From the NCBI GenBank assembly GCA_004764695.1, contig SMSO01000035.1, positions 3,973,040 through 4,037,039 on the forward strand: a DNA stretch of 64,000 bases, in the 5' to 3' direction. This stretch comes from Schizochytrium sp. TIO01. Lineage: Eukaryota; Sar; Bigyra; Thraustochytrida; Thraustochytriidae. The notes beneath the pieces are model-generated. The model saw only the letters and a list, made by a program, of their open reading frames with translations, ran no database searches and had not been told where the DNA came from. A program made the translations under genes and the position numbers. Below, in pieces: positions 9,703 to 19,690 of this stretch (position 1 is its first letter; each line of letters begins with the position of its first letter).

Positions 9703-11199
9703 TTACGGAGAAGTCTTTGAGGCGTTGTCCAAGGCTTCCCGATACTTTTTATTTTCTTTCTCAATTTCAAGCGATAACTTTTCTTCTGTCAATTTCGTTC
9801 CGCTCTTGCGAGACCCTGTCTTTCGAGAAGCATGATTGCTTGCTTGAGCAAAAATACGGAGGGGTTCAAGTTCAATTTCTTTGAGAACATGCTTATCCGC
9901 GTTCATGAACTTAATGCTTTGCCTAAGGAAATGATCCTTTTCTCCTTGATCAAGCAGACACATCGTGTTACCCTGAGCTCCCTTTGGTGTGTTCGTACGA
10001 TTGTTTAGTGGGATTAGAGCAAACATTTTGTTGCCAATAATTTGAAATTCCATGTCTTTTACTTCAGAGTGTACCTTAGCCTCATTTTTTCGTGGAATCC
10101 GAGTGAGCACAATATGCTTCTCGAAACTACGGCTTGGGTCGATTTTAGATTCCCACGTCGATCCCTCCAAAATTCGAACTTCTACAATTTGATTAAAGTC
10201 TTTTGTGCAAGTTCTTTCATTCTTCTTTTTGGCTGTCATCTTAATGCAATTTTCATCTTCGTAGAGCGTACGTAATTTAAATAAAAACTGAACGACCTTA
10301 GTGTCAGGGGGGACGCCATCCACCGCAAATATTGTCCGGTATCGATATTCCTTTGTGCCCGTTTTTTGCCTACGAAGACAAGAAGCCACTGGCACTTTCG
10401 ATATCATAATAATTTTTGGATTGATGCTTTCGTCCCCTTGTATGTAGGTTGATGAGCTGCTGGTGCTGGTGCTGGTGCTGGTGCTTGTGCCCATTCCATT
10501 GAAAGCTGGGAGAGAACTTGAGGGCGAGAACGAACTTTCAGAATGATCATTCGTCTCCTCTTCTCCGCACTCCTTAGTGGTTCGCAGCTCACTCATAGTG
10601 ACTGCCTTCGCAGGGTAACACATAGCTCTGGGTTGTGCAGTAGTATTGTGGTGGGTACATTTGTTTTCGATTGTGAAGCCTTCCAATGTGTCAACCTTCA
10701 GAGGGAGCTGATCACACCGCCCCATAGGGTCAGGCTCAACGTCAAGACTATCGCCATCGTTCTCGGGGTCAATAGCCTCGGTCGGAGATTCTTTGCATGA
10801 ATCTTCAATATTGTCTTGTTGTTCAGAGCGACCGTTCCTCAGCTCTTCTCGAGTTCTGGTCTCCAACACCCCATCGCTCGAGCCAGGCTCATTGTTTTGT
10901 TTAGGATGCCTATCCGTAGGAAGTGCTCTCTCACGACTAGACACGTCGCTCGGTTGCATGCTCTCTTGGTGTAGGCCATGCACATCGAGTTTGGGATCAT
11001 GTATACGTCCTTCGACGTGTACATCCCATTTAAAATCTAAACGGCCCCATTCTGGACATCTGCGCTTCATTTTCTGCCACTCGTCCTCGTCGCCCATATC
11101 TTCACGGGATCGGCGCGAGCCATCCGATTGCTCGTGCAATGAAATACCGGGAACTGAATTGCTACTTTCAAGATAAGTACAGTCGTCCTCAGCACTCAT
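9703..11199 (-). CDS. Orphan 498-aa protein inside the inverted-repeat element
   Basis: The minus frame is open from 11436, but the first ATG is at 11199 (MSAEDD...). The N-terminal ~240 residues are acidic, Ser/Glu-rich and probably disordered. A (ST)n run follows (about 233-246, encoded by a GGTGCT-type repeat at 10455-10495). From about residue 263 a folded domain seems to begin: KIIMISKVPVASCLRR, then alternating hydrophobic strands (RTIFAVDGVPPDTKVVQFLF, FEKHIVLTRIPR, MEFQIIGNKMFALIPL). The C-terminus (from about 440) is basic and then a short Glu/Lys coiled coil. I recognise no family. Lying between inverted repeats, it may be a transposition protein, a cargo gene or a host gene caught between two insertions. 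Upstream exons beyond 11199 are possible because the frame stays open. Confidence 0.5.
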   Translation of the reverse strand: MSAEDDCTYLESSNSVPGISLHEQSDGSRRSREDMGDEDEWQKMKRRCPEWGRLDFKWDVHVEGRIHDPKLDVHGLHQESMQPSDVSSRERALPTDRHPKQNNEPGSSDGVLETRTREELRNGRSEQQDNIEDSCKESPTEAIDPENDGDSLDVEPDPMGRCDQLPLKVDTLEGFTIENKCTHHNTTAQPRAMCYPAKAVTMSELRTTKECGEEETNDHSESSFSPSSSLPAFNGMGTSTSTSTSTSSSSTYIQGDESINPKIIMISKVPVASCLRRQKTGTKEYRYRTIFAVDGVPPDTKVVQFLFKLRTLYEDENCIKMTAKKKNERTCTKDFNQIVEVRILEGSTWESKIDPSRSFEKHIVLTRIPRKNEAKVHSEVKDMEFQIIGNKMFALIPLNNRTNTPKGAQGNTMCLLDQGEKDHFLRQSIKFMNADKHVLKEIELEPLRIFAQASNHASRKTGSRKSGTKLTEEKLSLEIEKENKKYREALDNASKTSP

Positions 11200-12223
11200 G
11201 CTACGAGTAACAGAGAAACTTGGTTTCCAAAGAGAGACATCAGCGTCAGGGAAACGTAAAGCTGGGTGAAGGCCTTGGGCGTGTGGGACTTGCTTGTCTA
11301 GTAGTAACTGGGATGAGTGATCGATCGCCTGTGGCTGGCAAAAGAGAACGCAGGGAAGGAAAGGCGCGAGAGGAGCCCCTAGTTTTGGATTTGCTTCTTT
11401 GGAAAGGGAACTGGTCGCCAGCTCACCGCTTGGCAAAGCTTTCCACCTTATCTTGGGTTCTTCGCGATATTAGCAAAATCATTGCAAATGTTTGAATTAT
11501 CCGTTCTCTTATGAGACAACAATTAGGATCAATATGAAGAACTTACTCTTATGGGACTTAGGGTATATAACAGGACTAACAGTACTTAGGTTTTCGGATC
11601 TAAGGCAGAAGTGTGTAGTTTATTCTTTTGATTTTAAAAAAGATATATTAAATTTCAATTTGACAGGAAATGTTCAACTTGTTGCTGCGACTTAAGAGAC
11701 CATGAAGCTAAACAATCAAACAACTCAACAACATCAGTGCTCTTCTAGTTGTTTCTATGTAAATCCCCTCTATGATAAGGAGTGCATATGTTATTATTTA
11801 TTATTAAGTATTGTTAAAAGTCATATGTTATTATTTATTATAAATTATTGTTCAAAGTCTTATTGCAAAGCTACTACCGAAATTAAGTCAAAACTTTCAA
11901 AGAGTTAAAAAGATAGGAGTCTTCTTGAGCACCAGTTAGCATGATTGTGGTGCCATACTCAAAGTCGAAACTTGACCTAGATCCATAATCAAGATATTCG
12001 TACAATTTATTTACAAGACATCAGACACCCAGCATCTTCTCTCCATTCTCTAATTTGACAATGCTACTCATTTCAATTTTTACAATTTCAACATTGCTTT
12101 GTTCTAAAACGCTGAAAAGAACGACTCGGGGCAACTAATGAAGGTGGTGAGTGACATTACGGAACTAGGTGGCTGCTAATGGTTTTTCTTCCTTAAAATA
12201 TGAGCTTTACTCATGGTGGGCAG

Positions 12224-12500
12224 AGTACATAGGAGAGAACAAGTGGAAATATGGGGGTAAACTCTTCTTCTCCTCACAAACATATTGTGTTGGCGAGTTT
12301 TCTAATATGCATTTTATAAGGCGAATTGTTTTAACTGTGGGAAGTGATATGATATTCAGCTTTAAACCTAAAAGTCTTTATGAATTTTGTTACTGGTTTT
12401 AACAAGAACACTCAGTGATGATCTTTCTCTAACTCCACTGAAAATAGTTAAGTGTATCTCCACTGGGTCTCCTCACAAGGTATATACAATACAGCTTTAG
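12224..12500 (-). repeat. Dispersed repeat copy B (inverted)
   Basis: The reverse complement matches A and C from CTTGTGAGGAGACCCAGTGG inward to GTTCTCTCCTATG. The C-run/GCGAG inner edge is missing. Outside the CTTGTG end, GTATATACAATACAGCTTTA is also related to the flank of copy C, so homology extends beyond the apparent terminus. The trinucleotide array begins immediately after. Confidence 0.85.
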
Positions 12501-12503
12501 TTT

Positions 12504-13137
12504 AATAGAAGTAATAGTAGTAGTAATAGTAGTAGTAATAATAGTAGTAATAGTATTAGTAGTAGTAATAATAGTAGTAATAGTAGTAGTAGTAGTAATA
12601 ATAGTAGTAATAGTAGTAGTAGTAGTAATGGTAGTAGTAATAGTAGTAGTAATAGTAGTAGTAATAATAGTAGTAATAGTAGTAGTAGTAGTAATAATAG
12701 TAGTAATAGTAGTAGTAATAGTAGTAGTAGTAGTAATAATAGTAGTAATAGTAGTAGTAGTAGTAATGGTAGTAGTAATAGTAGTAGTAATAGTAGTAGT
12801 AATAATAGTAGTAATAGTAGTAGTAGTATTAATAATAGTAGTAATAGTAGTAGTAGTAGTAATGGTAGTAGTAATAGTAGTAGTAATAGTAGTAGTAATA
12901 ATAGTAGTAATAGTAGTAATAATAGTAGTAATAGTAGTAGTAGTAGTAATGGTAGTAGTAGTAGTAGTAGTAATAGTAGTAGTAATAGTAGTAGTAATAA
13001 TAGTAGTAATAGTAGTACTAGTATTAATAATAGTAGTAATAGTAGTAGTAGTAGTAATGGTAGTAGTAATGGTAGTAGTAATAGTAGTAGTAATAATAGT
13101 AGTAATGGTAGTAGTAATAGTAGTAGTAGTAGTAGCA
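12504..13137. repeat. 630-bp TAG/TAA trinucleotide array
   Basis: Almost pure AGT/AAT trinucleotides with occasional ATGG, ATT and ACT variants. AATGG-containing blocks recur at 12627, 12775, 12861, 12948, 13056 and 13068; two of the intervals are 86-87 bp, suggesting a local higher-order unit. The array keeps phase throughout, so one frame per strand stays open (Val/Ile on plus, Thr/Ile on minus). That is a by-product, not a gene. Confidence 0.97.
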
Positions 13138-13161
13138 GCTAACAAAAGCCTCTCTTCCGAA

Positions 13162-13245
13162 AGAGCAAAAAGCTCGAGCTTAGAACGATTTTGAGTTAGT
13201 ATGGAGTATATCTGGAACGTTTTAGAACAATGTTCTGTTCTAAAC
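13162..13245 (+). repeat. Dispersed repeat E, related to D
   Basis: AGAGCAAAAAGCTCGAGCTT...AGAACGA and the following TCTGGAAC / AGAACAATGTTCTGTTCT boxes match 7585-7690 with substitutions and a shorter palindrome cluster. It lies directly after the trinucleotide array. Confidence 0.7.
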
Positions 13246-14243
13246 CAACCAAGAGTCAAACATGTAATTTCTGCAAGGAGTTCAACTTGATGTTCTAGCC
13301 TTTTCATCCCTGGATAGTTTAAGCAAACATGCAATGTTCCAACAAAACCATTAAGGTTTATCTCACTTTAGTTCACATAATCGAAAATTTGCTATGTAGA
13401 GTTCAAGAGTCCACAAGCAAAATAGTAGCACTCCTTAAATTGTAGATTTTAAAGACTTTCCACTTGATATTCAATCAGCAAATCCATGAGATAGAGATAC
13501 GCTAATACATAGAAGCTTCTCACTTTTCCTTCTGTAAATCTCACGCGCAGTTACCATATCGAATCCAAAAATTCACAAGAACGATGCAGAGGAGCCTCAG
13601 TTCATGACACTTTATTGTTTTCTTAGTATGATCTTTCATCTTCCGAACTCTTTGTGCGAGAATCTATACTAGTGATACTCCGGCTACTTGGATGACAGAT
13701 AAAGGTCAAAATGAGACCGAGACTACATTGTATTCATATCAACTGAAGTTCAGAAGCTGCTGTGAAACACCTGGCCATTTATAGAGCAATCAGTATCTTT
13801 AAGGGTGTTCCATTGTCAAAATACTTTAAAAGTAGTAAAGCAAATAAAACAAGAACCTCAAATAATCTGTCTGGGTGGTTTGAGCGGCTGTTTTGCACTA
13901 GATGTTATCGAGTAACTCTAAACTTGAGACCATTTCTCCTACTTCATTGCCAAAAGTTTTGAGAATATGCTCAAGATTGCTTGCTTTCCTGGATTGATTA
14001 TTCATTTATGAAGTAATTAAGTCTTTAAATCAATATCAAAACCAGGAAATACTTCTCTATCTAAAATTCATTCCATTCACTTGTCTAATATCGCGTCATT
14101 TTGATTGCCCAAGCGCAGAAACCAGGGTCGCTTTGCCACGGTTTGCAATTTGTTGAAAATAGTCTGGCATTAGTTTCTGTGTGATTTAAATTTACAAATA
14201 CAACCGTCGTTATTGTGCAACTATAAAGCTCTATTGTATATAT
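13246..14243. other. Non-coding spacer between repeats E and C
   Basis: AT-rich, no recognisable coding region; short open frames only. It is enclosed by inverted copies B and C and could be internal sequence of a second, decayed element. Confidence 0.5.
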
Positions 14244-14547
14244 CTTGTGAGGAGACGCAGTGGCAGTAGACTTAAGTATTTTCAGTGATGATAGAGGAGA
14301 GCCCTCACTGTGTGTTCTTTTTTTAACCAGTAACAAAATCCATAAAGACGTTTAGATTTAAAGCTAAATGTCATGTCCTGCCCCACAGCTAAAACTATTT
14401 GTCTTATTAAATGCATATCAGAAAACTCGCCAACACAATATTTTTGTAAGGAGAAGAAGAATTTACCCCCATATTTTCACATGTTCTCTCCTATGTTCTC
14501 TCCACCCCCCGCGAGTTTTTTTTTGGAGCCCACGAGCATAGCAGATG
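14244..14547 (+). repeat. Dispersed repeat copy C
   Basis: Same order of blocks as copy A: CTTGTGAGGAGACGCAGTGG, AACCAGTAACAAAATCCATA, AAACTCGCCAACACAATA, the C-run, GCGAG, a T-run and GCATAGCAGATG. It is in the same orientation as A and inverted relative to B. Confidence 0.9.
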
Positions 14548-16362
14548 TGTTTCGTAAAAGCTGATACATGAGTTTGGCACATTTATGATCATGAAGTTCA
14601 AACAGCTTTAGTCGACTGAACACGATATCTATATAGGTACCTCGCTATCATTGCCGAATACCTGGCCCCATGCAAAGCTCAGACTCAGAGCGGTTCCGCG
14701 ATACCTTCGAAGTTTGTCAGCCGGCACAACTTGAAGATAGGTGCCTAAATCTCGAGAAGGCCAAAACTTTGCATAGTGGACATGCTGCGCAAGGATCACA
14801 ACTGTAGATTATGGCAGTGCAAATGCAAAAGCTTGGCTTGGCAGACTCCAAGGCCTTGTGGACGTGCCAAAGATCACCGGAAAGATTGTTTGTGAAATGA
14901 TGCCGAAGAAGACGTCGGTTGAGACGTATGAACACAAGCGAGACCCACAAAGGAGTGAGGATTTAACCACGGGAATCTATCTGCACCGGCAAGCAGAAAA
15001 GGCTACAGTCAGTCGGACCAGATTAGATATCATTCTGGGAAATGCCTGCACACCTTCAAGTTGTTGTACAAACATAGTTGTGAGTATACAGATCAACAAA
15101 CATAGGTATGTTTGCAGATAATCTTGCCTTGGACTTGGTAGAACACCTGGTTGGAGCTATTTCCGTTGAGCATAGTGCGCCAAAAAGCAAAACGTGAGAC
15201 GGGGTAGTGTCTTCGTCTCCAGCATTAAGTTTCCTTCGTAGGTACCTTTGCAGGTAGGTACCCATCATCAAATCGTAGCAGCAACCAAAAGGCATCAACA
15301 GGATTATGTGCAGTCGTGCCACTTCATTGTAAGATGCTCACTCCTCTCTGCTCCAAGGTATCTTACGCTCGAACTGCTGAGCGGAGCCGAGAGAATTATC
15401 TTCGAGGCACCATAATCCACGGCGGCGTTGTCTCAGGAGAGGGAAGGAGGCCTTGTTGAACTAACGTCATCATAAATCAAGATTTACACTTTAGTCCCTC
15501 GAACGAATCGAGTTCTCGCTCTACTCCTCCGGCACGTCAAGAAAGATGTGATGGATTCCCGCCATCGCCGCCATCGCCGTCATCGTTGCCATCCTCGTCT
15601 TCGTTTCGAGATGGTTGATTTGCTATGTGATTTTAGCTGTTGCAATTGTTGTTACTTTGTATATGAAAGGCCAATGAATGACCTTGGTCGGAGCGGCACC
15701 CTCAAAGCAATCGCTGATTCATCATGCACACAACCAATCCAATGCCTCCAGAACACCAAAGCCTCTGTTCTGTATTCGATCCGTTCGTCTCGTTGCATTC
15801 TAGTGCGTTCCCGACGTCGCCAAGGCATTCCTGACGCCCCTCGAAGATTCCCAATCTTCTAGATTGGCATTGGTACTGCTCTGGGAACACAATGCTGACC
15901 TCACCTTCCTGACCAGGTTTGTGTAGCCTCCAGATAGATAAAACTGTAGCACACAGGGTGCGCGCCGAGATAGATGACACGTAAGCAAACGGCTTAGAAA
16001 GCTTGAGATGGGAATAGATAATAGCTCCTGTGGCAGATGATGATCGATGAGCCCTCTGGCTGTTTGGAGTGCTCTGATGAAATGAAAGCTTCAATGTCCA
16101 CTGTATAAAGGCTTTGGCGGAGCTCGGAAAGAAAGCGCCCTGAATATTGCTAATCTACAACAACAAAAAATTGGTGACATATCCTAACTTGAAGGAAACT
16201 ACAAAAACTACTAAAGAGAAAAAGAGAAAAGAAGTAATCATTTCGGATGATCTATTCGACCCAATTGATTGTACGAAAGCAAATCTCAACCTCGCGCGTC
16301 TAGCTGAGACTTGTAGGCTTGGCTGCGCTGGACTGCGGCTTAGACCGCGTGGATCAAGCACC
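14548..16362. other. Intergenic, nothing firmly recognised
   Basis: Short open frames on both strands, the longest around 15700-16090 minus without an ATG start, show no domain. The last ~220 bp are the leader of the GT13 gene. TACAACAACAAAAAAT at about 16157 also occurs just before the ATG of the metalloprotease gene at 19691. Confidence 0.55.
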
Positions 16363-18195
16363 ATGGTCTCGCTGCGGAGGCGCGAGGCGGCGGTGCTGGC
16401 AGTGCTGGTCGCCGTGGGCATGGTCATGACGCTGCTCTCTTACCGCGTTTTAGAGGGCCTTGGCAGTGGGGACAACTCAGAGTCTGCTGCGGCGGATAAA
16501 AGCAGACGGGAAGAGCTCCTACGTGGAACATCTCTCGACAGAAGCTCAAGAGTTCAGGCACACATTGCTAGTGAACGCATTGCTAGCCGCCATGCAGAAA
16601 TAGCGGCCAGAATGCGTCATGAGAACTTGAACGCCGAGAGCGTTGAAAACCAAAACATGGGCTCTGAAAAGATCAACAATCATCTCGATTCTGAAGCTAC
16701 TGGGCGTTCTGATGGGGTTGACCTTGAAACGAAGTTGAATACGCAATCGAACAATCAAGGATCTGCTGAGAGATCTACTAGTACAAAAACAAGGGGTGGA
16801 GTGGAACGAAGGCGAAGACCAGAGCTGGATGACATGCAGGCGGATGATGGGTATGACGACGCAGATGACGATGATCTTGGACAACCAGTGCAAAAGATCA
16901 ACTCGCAAGACGAAGGTGATGATAAGAAGTCGTCCACGAAAGATGCTACCAAAGAGCTGGAGTTGTATCTTAAAGAACACACCCACTTCCCCGTCATTCT
17001 TATATGCTACAACAGACATGAGCTCGTGAGACAAACTCTTAAGTCTCTCCTCGAGGTTCGCGGAATCCATCGAGACCATGTACTTGTCATCCAAGACGGC
17101 CATGTAGATGCTGTGACAAAGGTTGTTGAGGAGGCTGGGGTCTCCTCAGTGCAGAGGCCAGATGAACTAGTAGATGATCAGCAAAAACGAGATGCGGCTA
17201 GTCGCATCTCGCAACACTACAAGTACGCAATGACCTACGCTCTCGATTACTTCTCTGATGCCCCTGGAGTTATCATCGTTGAGGACGACTTTCTCTTCAG
17301 TCCAGACTTTCTTGACTTCTTCAGTGCCTCTGCCCAGGCCTTAATTGCAGACCCGACACTGTGGCTTGCAAGCGCATGGAACGATAACGGTTTTCAGGGC
17401 AACGTTATTGACAAGAAACGTCTTTTACGCACAGATTACTTCCCTGGACTTGGATGGCTTCTCATGCGATCCTTGTGGCAAGAGCTTGAACCCAAGTGGC
17501 CCAAAGACCATTGGGATTGGTTCATGCGCGACCCTGCTAATAGCAAACATCGCGAGGTCATCTACCCCGAAGTTCCTCGTGATCACCACACAGGCACAAC
17601 GGGTTCGTTTATGGATGCAAACACACACAAGCAATACTTTGACTCTATCGCTCACAATACCGATTCATCCTTCCACTGGCCTAAACAAATCTTCAAGACC
17701 GCCATTGTTTCTGCTTACGACGCTCGGGTCAAATGCTCTATTAAAGCTGGGATTCACCTGGATCATGGTGCTAGGCTGCAGCAAGACTACATTAAGAATC
17801 TGCCAGGTGACCCAGCTCGCCCGTTGGTGGTGTGGATTAACGCTGACCCGCATCCATACAAGGAGCGAATTATTAAGAGACTTACTCAAAAGCTCAATAT
17901 TTGGCACCAGCTTTTGCGAGGGTCCCGGCAAGGAGTGCATGAATTCTGGCGCTTTGGCCGCAAAATTATTATGGTAAACACCTTTACGCCTGGCCCAGAC
18001 ATCTGCAAGAGGCCACGACCTGATCCTTCATGTGAGTGGTTCCATGGATTCGAACGACAATCCCCCTTTGCGCAGTATAAGCCAGAGAATGTACCTGTGT
18101 TTCGACCGATGGAACTTACTGATCAGCTGACATCAAAGGTGTCTTTGGAATCAGTATCGTTGCCCACCACATCCTTTGAAGAATGTCCACCATAA
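16363..18195 (+). CDS. GT13-family N-acetylglucosaminyltransferase (GnT-I / POMGnT1 type)
   Basis: A 610-aa type II Golgi protein. The cytoplasmic start MVSLRRRE is followed by one membrane anchor (residues about 9-30), a long hydrophilic, acidic stem (to about 205), then the GT13 catalytic domain. Family hallmarks are FPVILICYNRHELVRQTLKS, LVIQDGH, the metal-binding EDD in GVIIVEDDFLFSPDFLDFF, SAWNDNG, FPGLGWLL and ELEPKWPKDHWDWFMR. GnT-I transfers GlcNAc in beta-1,2 linkage to the alpha-1,3 arm of Man5GlcNAc2, opening hybrid and complex N-glycan synthesis. POMGnT1 is the related O-mannose enzyme; layout and length fit GnT-I better, but I cannot separate them fully. The ATG at 16363 has a good context (AGCACCATGG); the frame is open upstream without another ATG. 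No introns. It is convergent with the next small gene. Confidence 0.88.
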   Translation: MVSLRRREAAVLAVLVAVGMVMTLLSYRVLEGLGSGDNSESAAADKSRREELLRGTSLDRSSRVQAHIASERIASRHAEIAARMRHENLNAESVENQNMGSEKINNHLDSEATGRSDGVDLETKLNTQSNNQGSAERSTSTKTRGGVERRRRPELDDMQADDGYDDADDDDLGQPVQKINSQDEGDDKKSSTKDATKELELYLKEHTHFPVILICYNRHELVRQTLKSLLEVRGIHRDHVLVIQDGHVDAVTKVVEEAGVSSVQRPDELVDDQQKRDAASRISQHYKYAMTYALDYFSDAPGVIIVEDDFLFSPDFLDFFSASAQALIADPTLWLASAWNDNGFQGNVIDKKRLLRTDYFPGLGWLLMRSLWQELEPKWPKDHWDWFMRDPANSKHREVIYPEVPRDHHTGTTGSFMDANTHKQYFDSIAHNTDSSFHWPKQIFKTAIVSAYDARVKCSIKAGIHLDHGARLQQDYIKNLPGDPARPLVVWINADPHPYKERIIKRLTQKLNIWHQLLRGSRQGVHEFWRFGRKIIMVNTFTPGPDICKRPRPDPSCEWFHGFERQSPFAQYKPENVPVFRPMELTDQLTSKVSLESVSLPTTSFEECPP

Positions 18196-18888
18196 AGATG
18201 ATGGAGCGCTCCTTCCGTGAATAGTAAAGCGTTTTCTCTTTTTTTAAGCAACAAAATGTGAAGTTAGCCTTTTCGCTCGTCGTTCTGGTTTCCCTGTTGT
18301 ATGTTGCTCGCTTATTTATTTCTCATATAAAGCTACCGAAGACTATCGGCTTTTGATTTTTGACACACTATACTTGCTTGGAATGGTAGCAGCTGTACTA
18401 GGAGCAGTATTCGATCGAATGATACTATGTTGTGATTTCTTGTGTAGAAGGAAAACTCAGGTAGAGCCTTTTGGGCCAATTATATCATCAACTAATATAA
18501 CAAGATAATTAAAAACTAGATCGCAGAAAAGGTGAGAAGTCTCCTATATTTCTTCTCAAGACTTTTGTCTGGCCTTATACAGCCAAAGGCCTCAAAGGAG
18601 TCACGTTCGTTCCCCATGTTCGCTTTTTGGTGTGCTCGCGCAAGGCCTTAGACTGCTGCCAGAGCCGGTCCAGCGTGTCCGCGGTGAGGAAGAGGATTCT
18701 GCTTCTTCTTCTCTTTCGCAAGTGGGCGGCTGAGGAGAATCGTCCGTCATCTTCTGCCTCGTTTTACCTTTCTCTCTCTTTTCTTTTCTTCTTCTTCTTC
18801 TTCTTCTTCTTCTTATTTTCTGGTATTCATTCCTTTTTAAAGTTTTTGAATTATTGAAAAAAGAAAGAAAGAAAAAGAAAGAAACTTG
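18196..18888. other. 3' spacer with (TTC)n tract
   Basis: Holds the 3' flank of the GT13 gene and a polypyrimidine run with (TTC)n at about 18780-18815. A short plus frame at 18627 is low-complexity. No gene seen. Confidence 0.6.
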
Positions 18889-19472
18889 TTAAAGATGGAA
18901 GTGCTTAGGTTTATTACTATGTAGATGCTTATCATTACTTCTCATGATAGTAGTTCTAGACGACTGGGAACCGAGGTTCTTCTTCGCTTTGTAAATCAAA
19001 ACTTCTGAGCCAGCGGCCACCCCGCCTCCGAGCAAGACGCCAGTTGTGACAAGTGCTATCCTCGCCCCTCCTCCTCCCTTGTTGCCTACCTGGTTGCTGG
19101 CCGCTCGTGAAATAGAGGCAGCTCTGCCCTGAGAAAGGGCATTGGGTCATCCAGGATCCTTTCTAAGCCGGTCACTCCTTCGCCTTCTGCTACAAGATCT
19201 ATGTAGCTCTGAACGGTCGTGTCATTCGAGGTATGCTGCAATGCATTGTAAATAAAAGTAGCGTTCTGGACCGCAAGGGGTCTCACGGAGTTAGCAATCA
19301 GCGTCTGCAGCTTGCTAATCGCGTAAATATAATCGGTCTGGTCAGCCCAGAAGATTGGTTGATCATCTCCGTAATTAGTATTAGCAGGCCAAGGCCACGC
19401 TGTTGCTGAAGCCACAGCCCCGATGGTTGTTGTTGCTCCTGCTACTGCTGCTGTAGTAGTGGTGCTAGACAT
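18889..19472 (-). CDS. Small Thr/Ala-rich protein with one predicted membrane segment (two-exon model)
   Basis: The ATG at 19472 begins MSSTTTTAAVAGATTTIGAV, then a Trp-containing segment (WPWPANTNYGDDQPIFWAD) and a helical region. Unspliced, the frame ends at 19086 (128 aa). Removing a 65-nt intron (19129-19193; donor CTT/GTAGCA, acceptor TTTCTCAG, phase 0) joins a second exon of exactly 80 codons to a TAA at 18889. That exon encodes a Gly-rich stretch and a hydrophobic segment, ARIALVTTGVLLGGGVAAGS, followed by YKAKK: a membrane span with a basic stop-transfer. The pyrimidine-rich acceptor, the preserved phase and the membrane helix support the model (about 172 aa). No family recognised. 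It is divergent from the metalloprotease gene, with about 218 bp between the ATGs. Confidence 0.4.
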
Positions 19473-19690
19473 TGGAAATGCTTATTTCTACTACTTCTTC
19501 TTATTCTTCGTCTTCTCTAGAATGTGGATACGAAAAAAAAAAGTTGCACTAACCAAATCGTAAAAAAGACACTCCACCAAATATATGTTATCTCAGTTTA
19601 AACAACACAGGCATTTGTTCGCTACCTGTAGCCAGAGTCAGAGAGAGAGAGACACAATATAAAAAAGGGAGAAATTTACAACAACAAAAA

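Larger units (their letters stand above)
9320..12480. mobile_element. Candidate 3.2-kb element bounded by long terminal inverted repeats
   Basis: Repeat A (9320 onward) and repeat B (ending at 12480, reverse orientation) face each other. Both outer ends read CTTGTGAGGAGACCCAGTGG going inward, and the pair aligns over roughly 260 bp with substitutions. They enclose the orphan 498-aa gene and AT-rich DNA. I see no clear target-site duplication: left flank GTAACATC, right flank GTATATAC. No transposase motif is recognisable inside, so the element is either non-autonomous or uses an unrecognised protein. Homology between B and repeat C continues about 20 bp past this boundary, so the true end may lie further out. 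Confidence 0.5.

Noticed and set aside
12429-13334. A ~300-codon Thr/Ile frame (minus) and a Val/Ile frame (plus)
   Set aside because: Produced by the phased TAG/TAA trinucleotide array; no gene-like composition.
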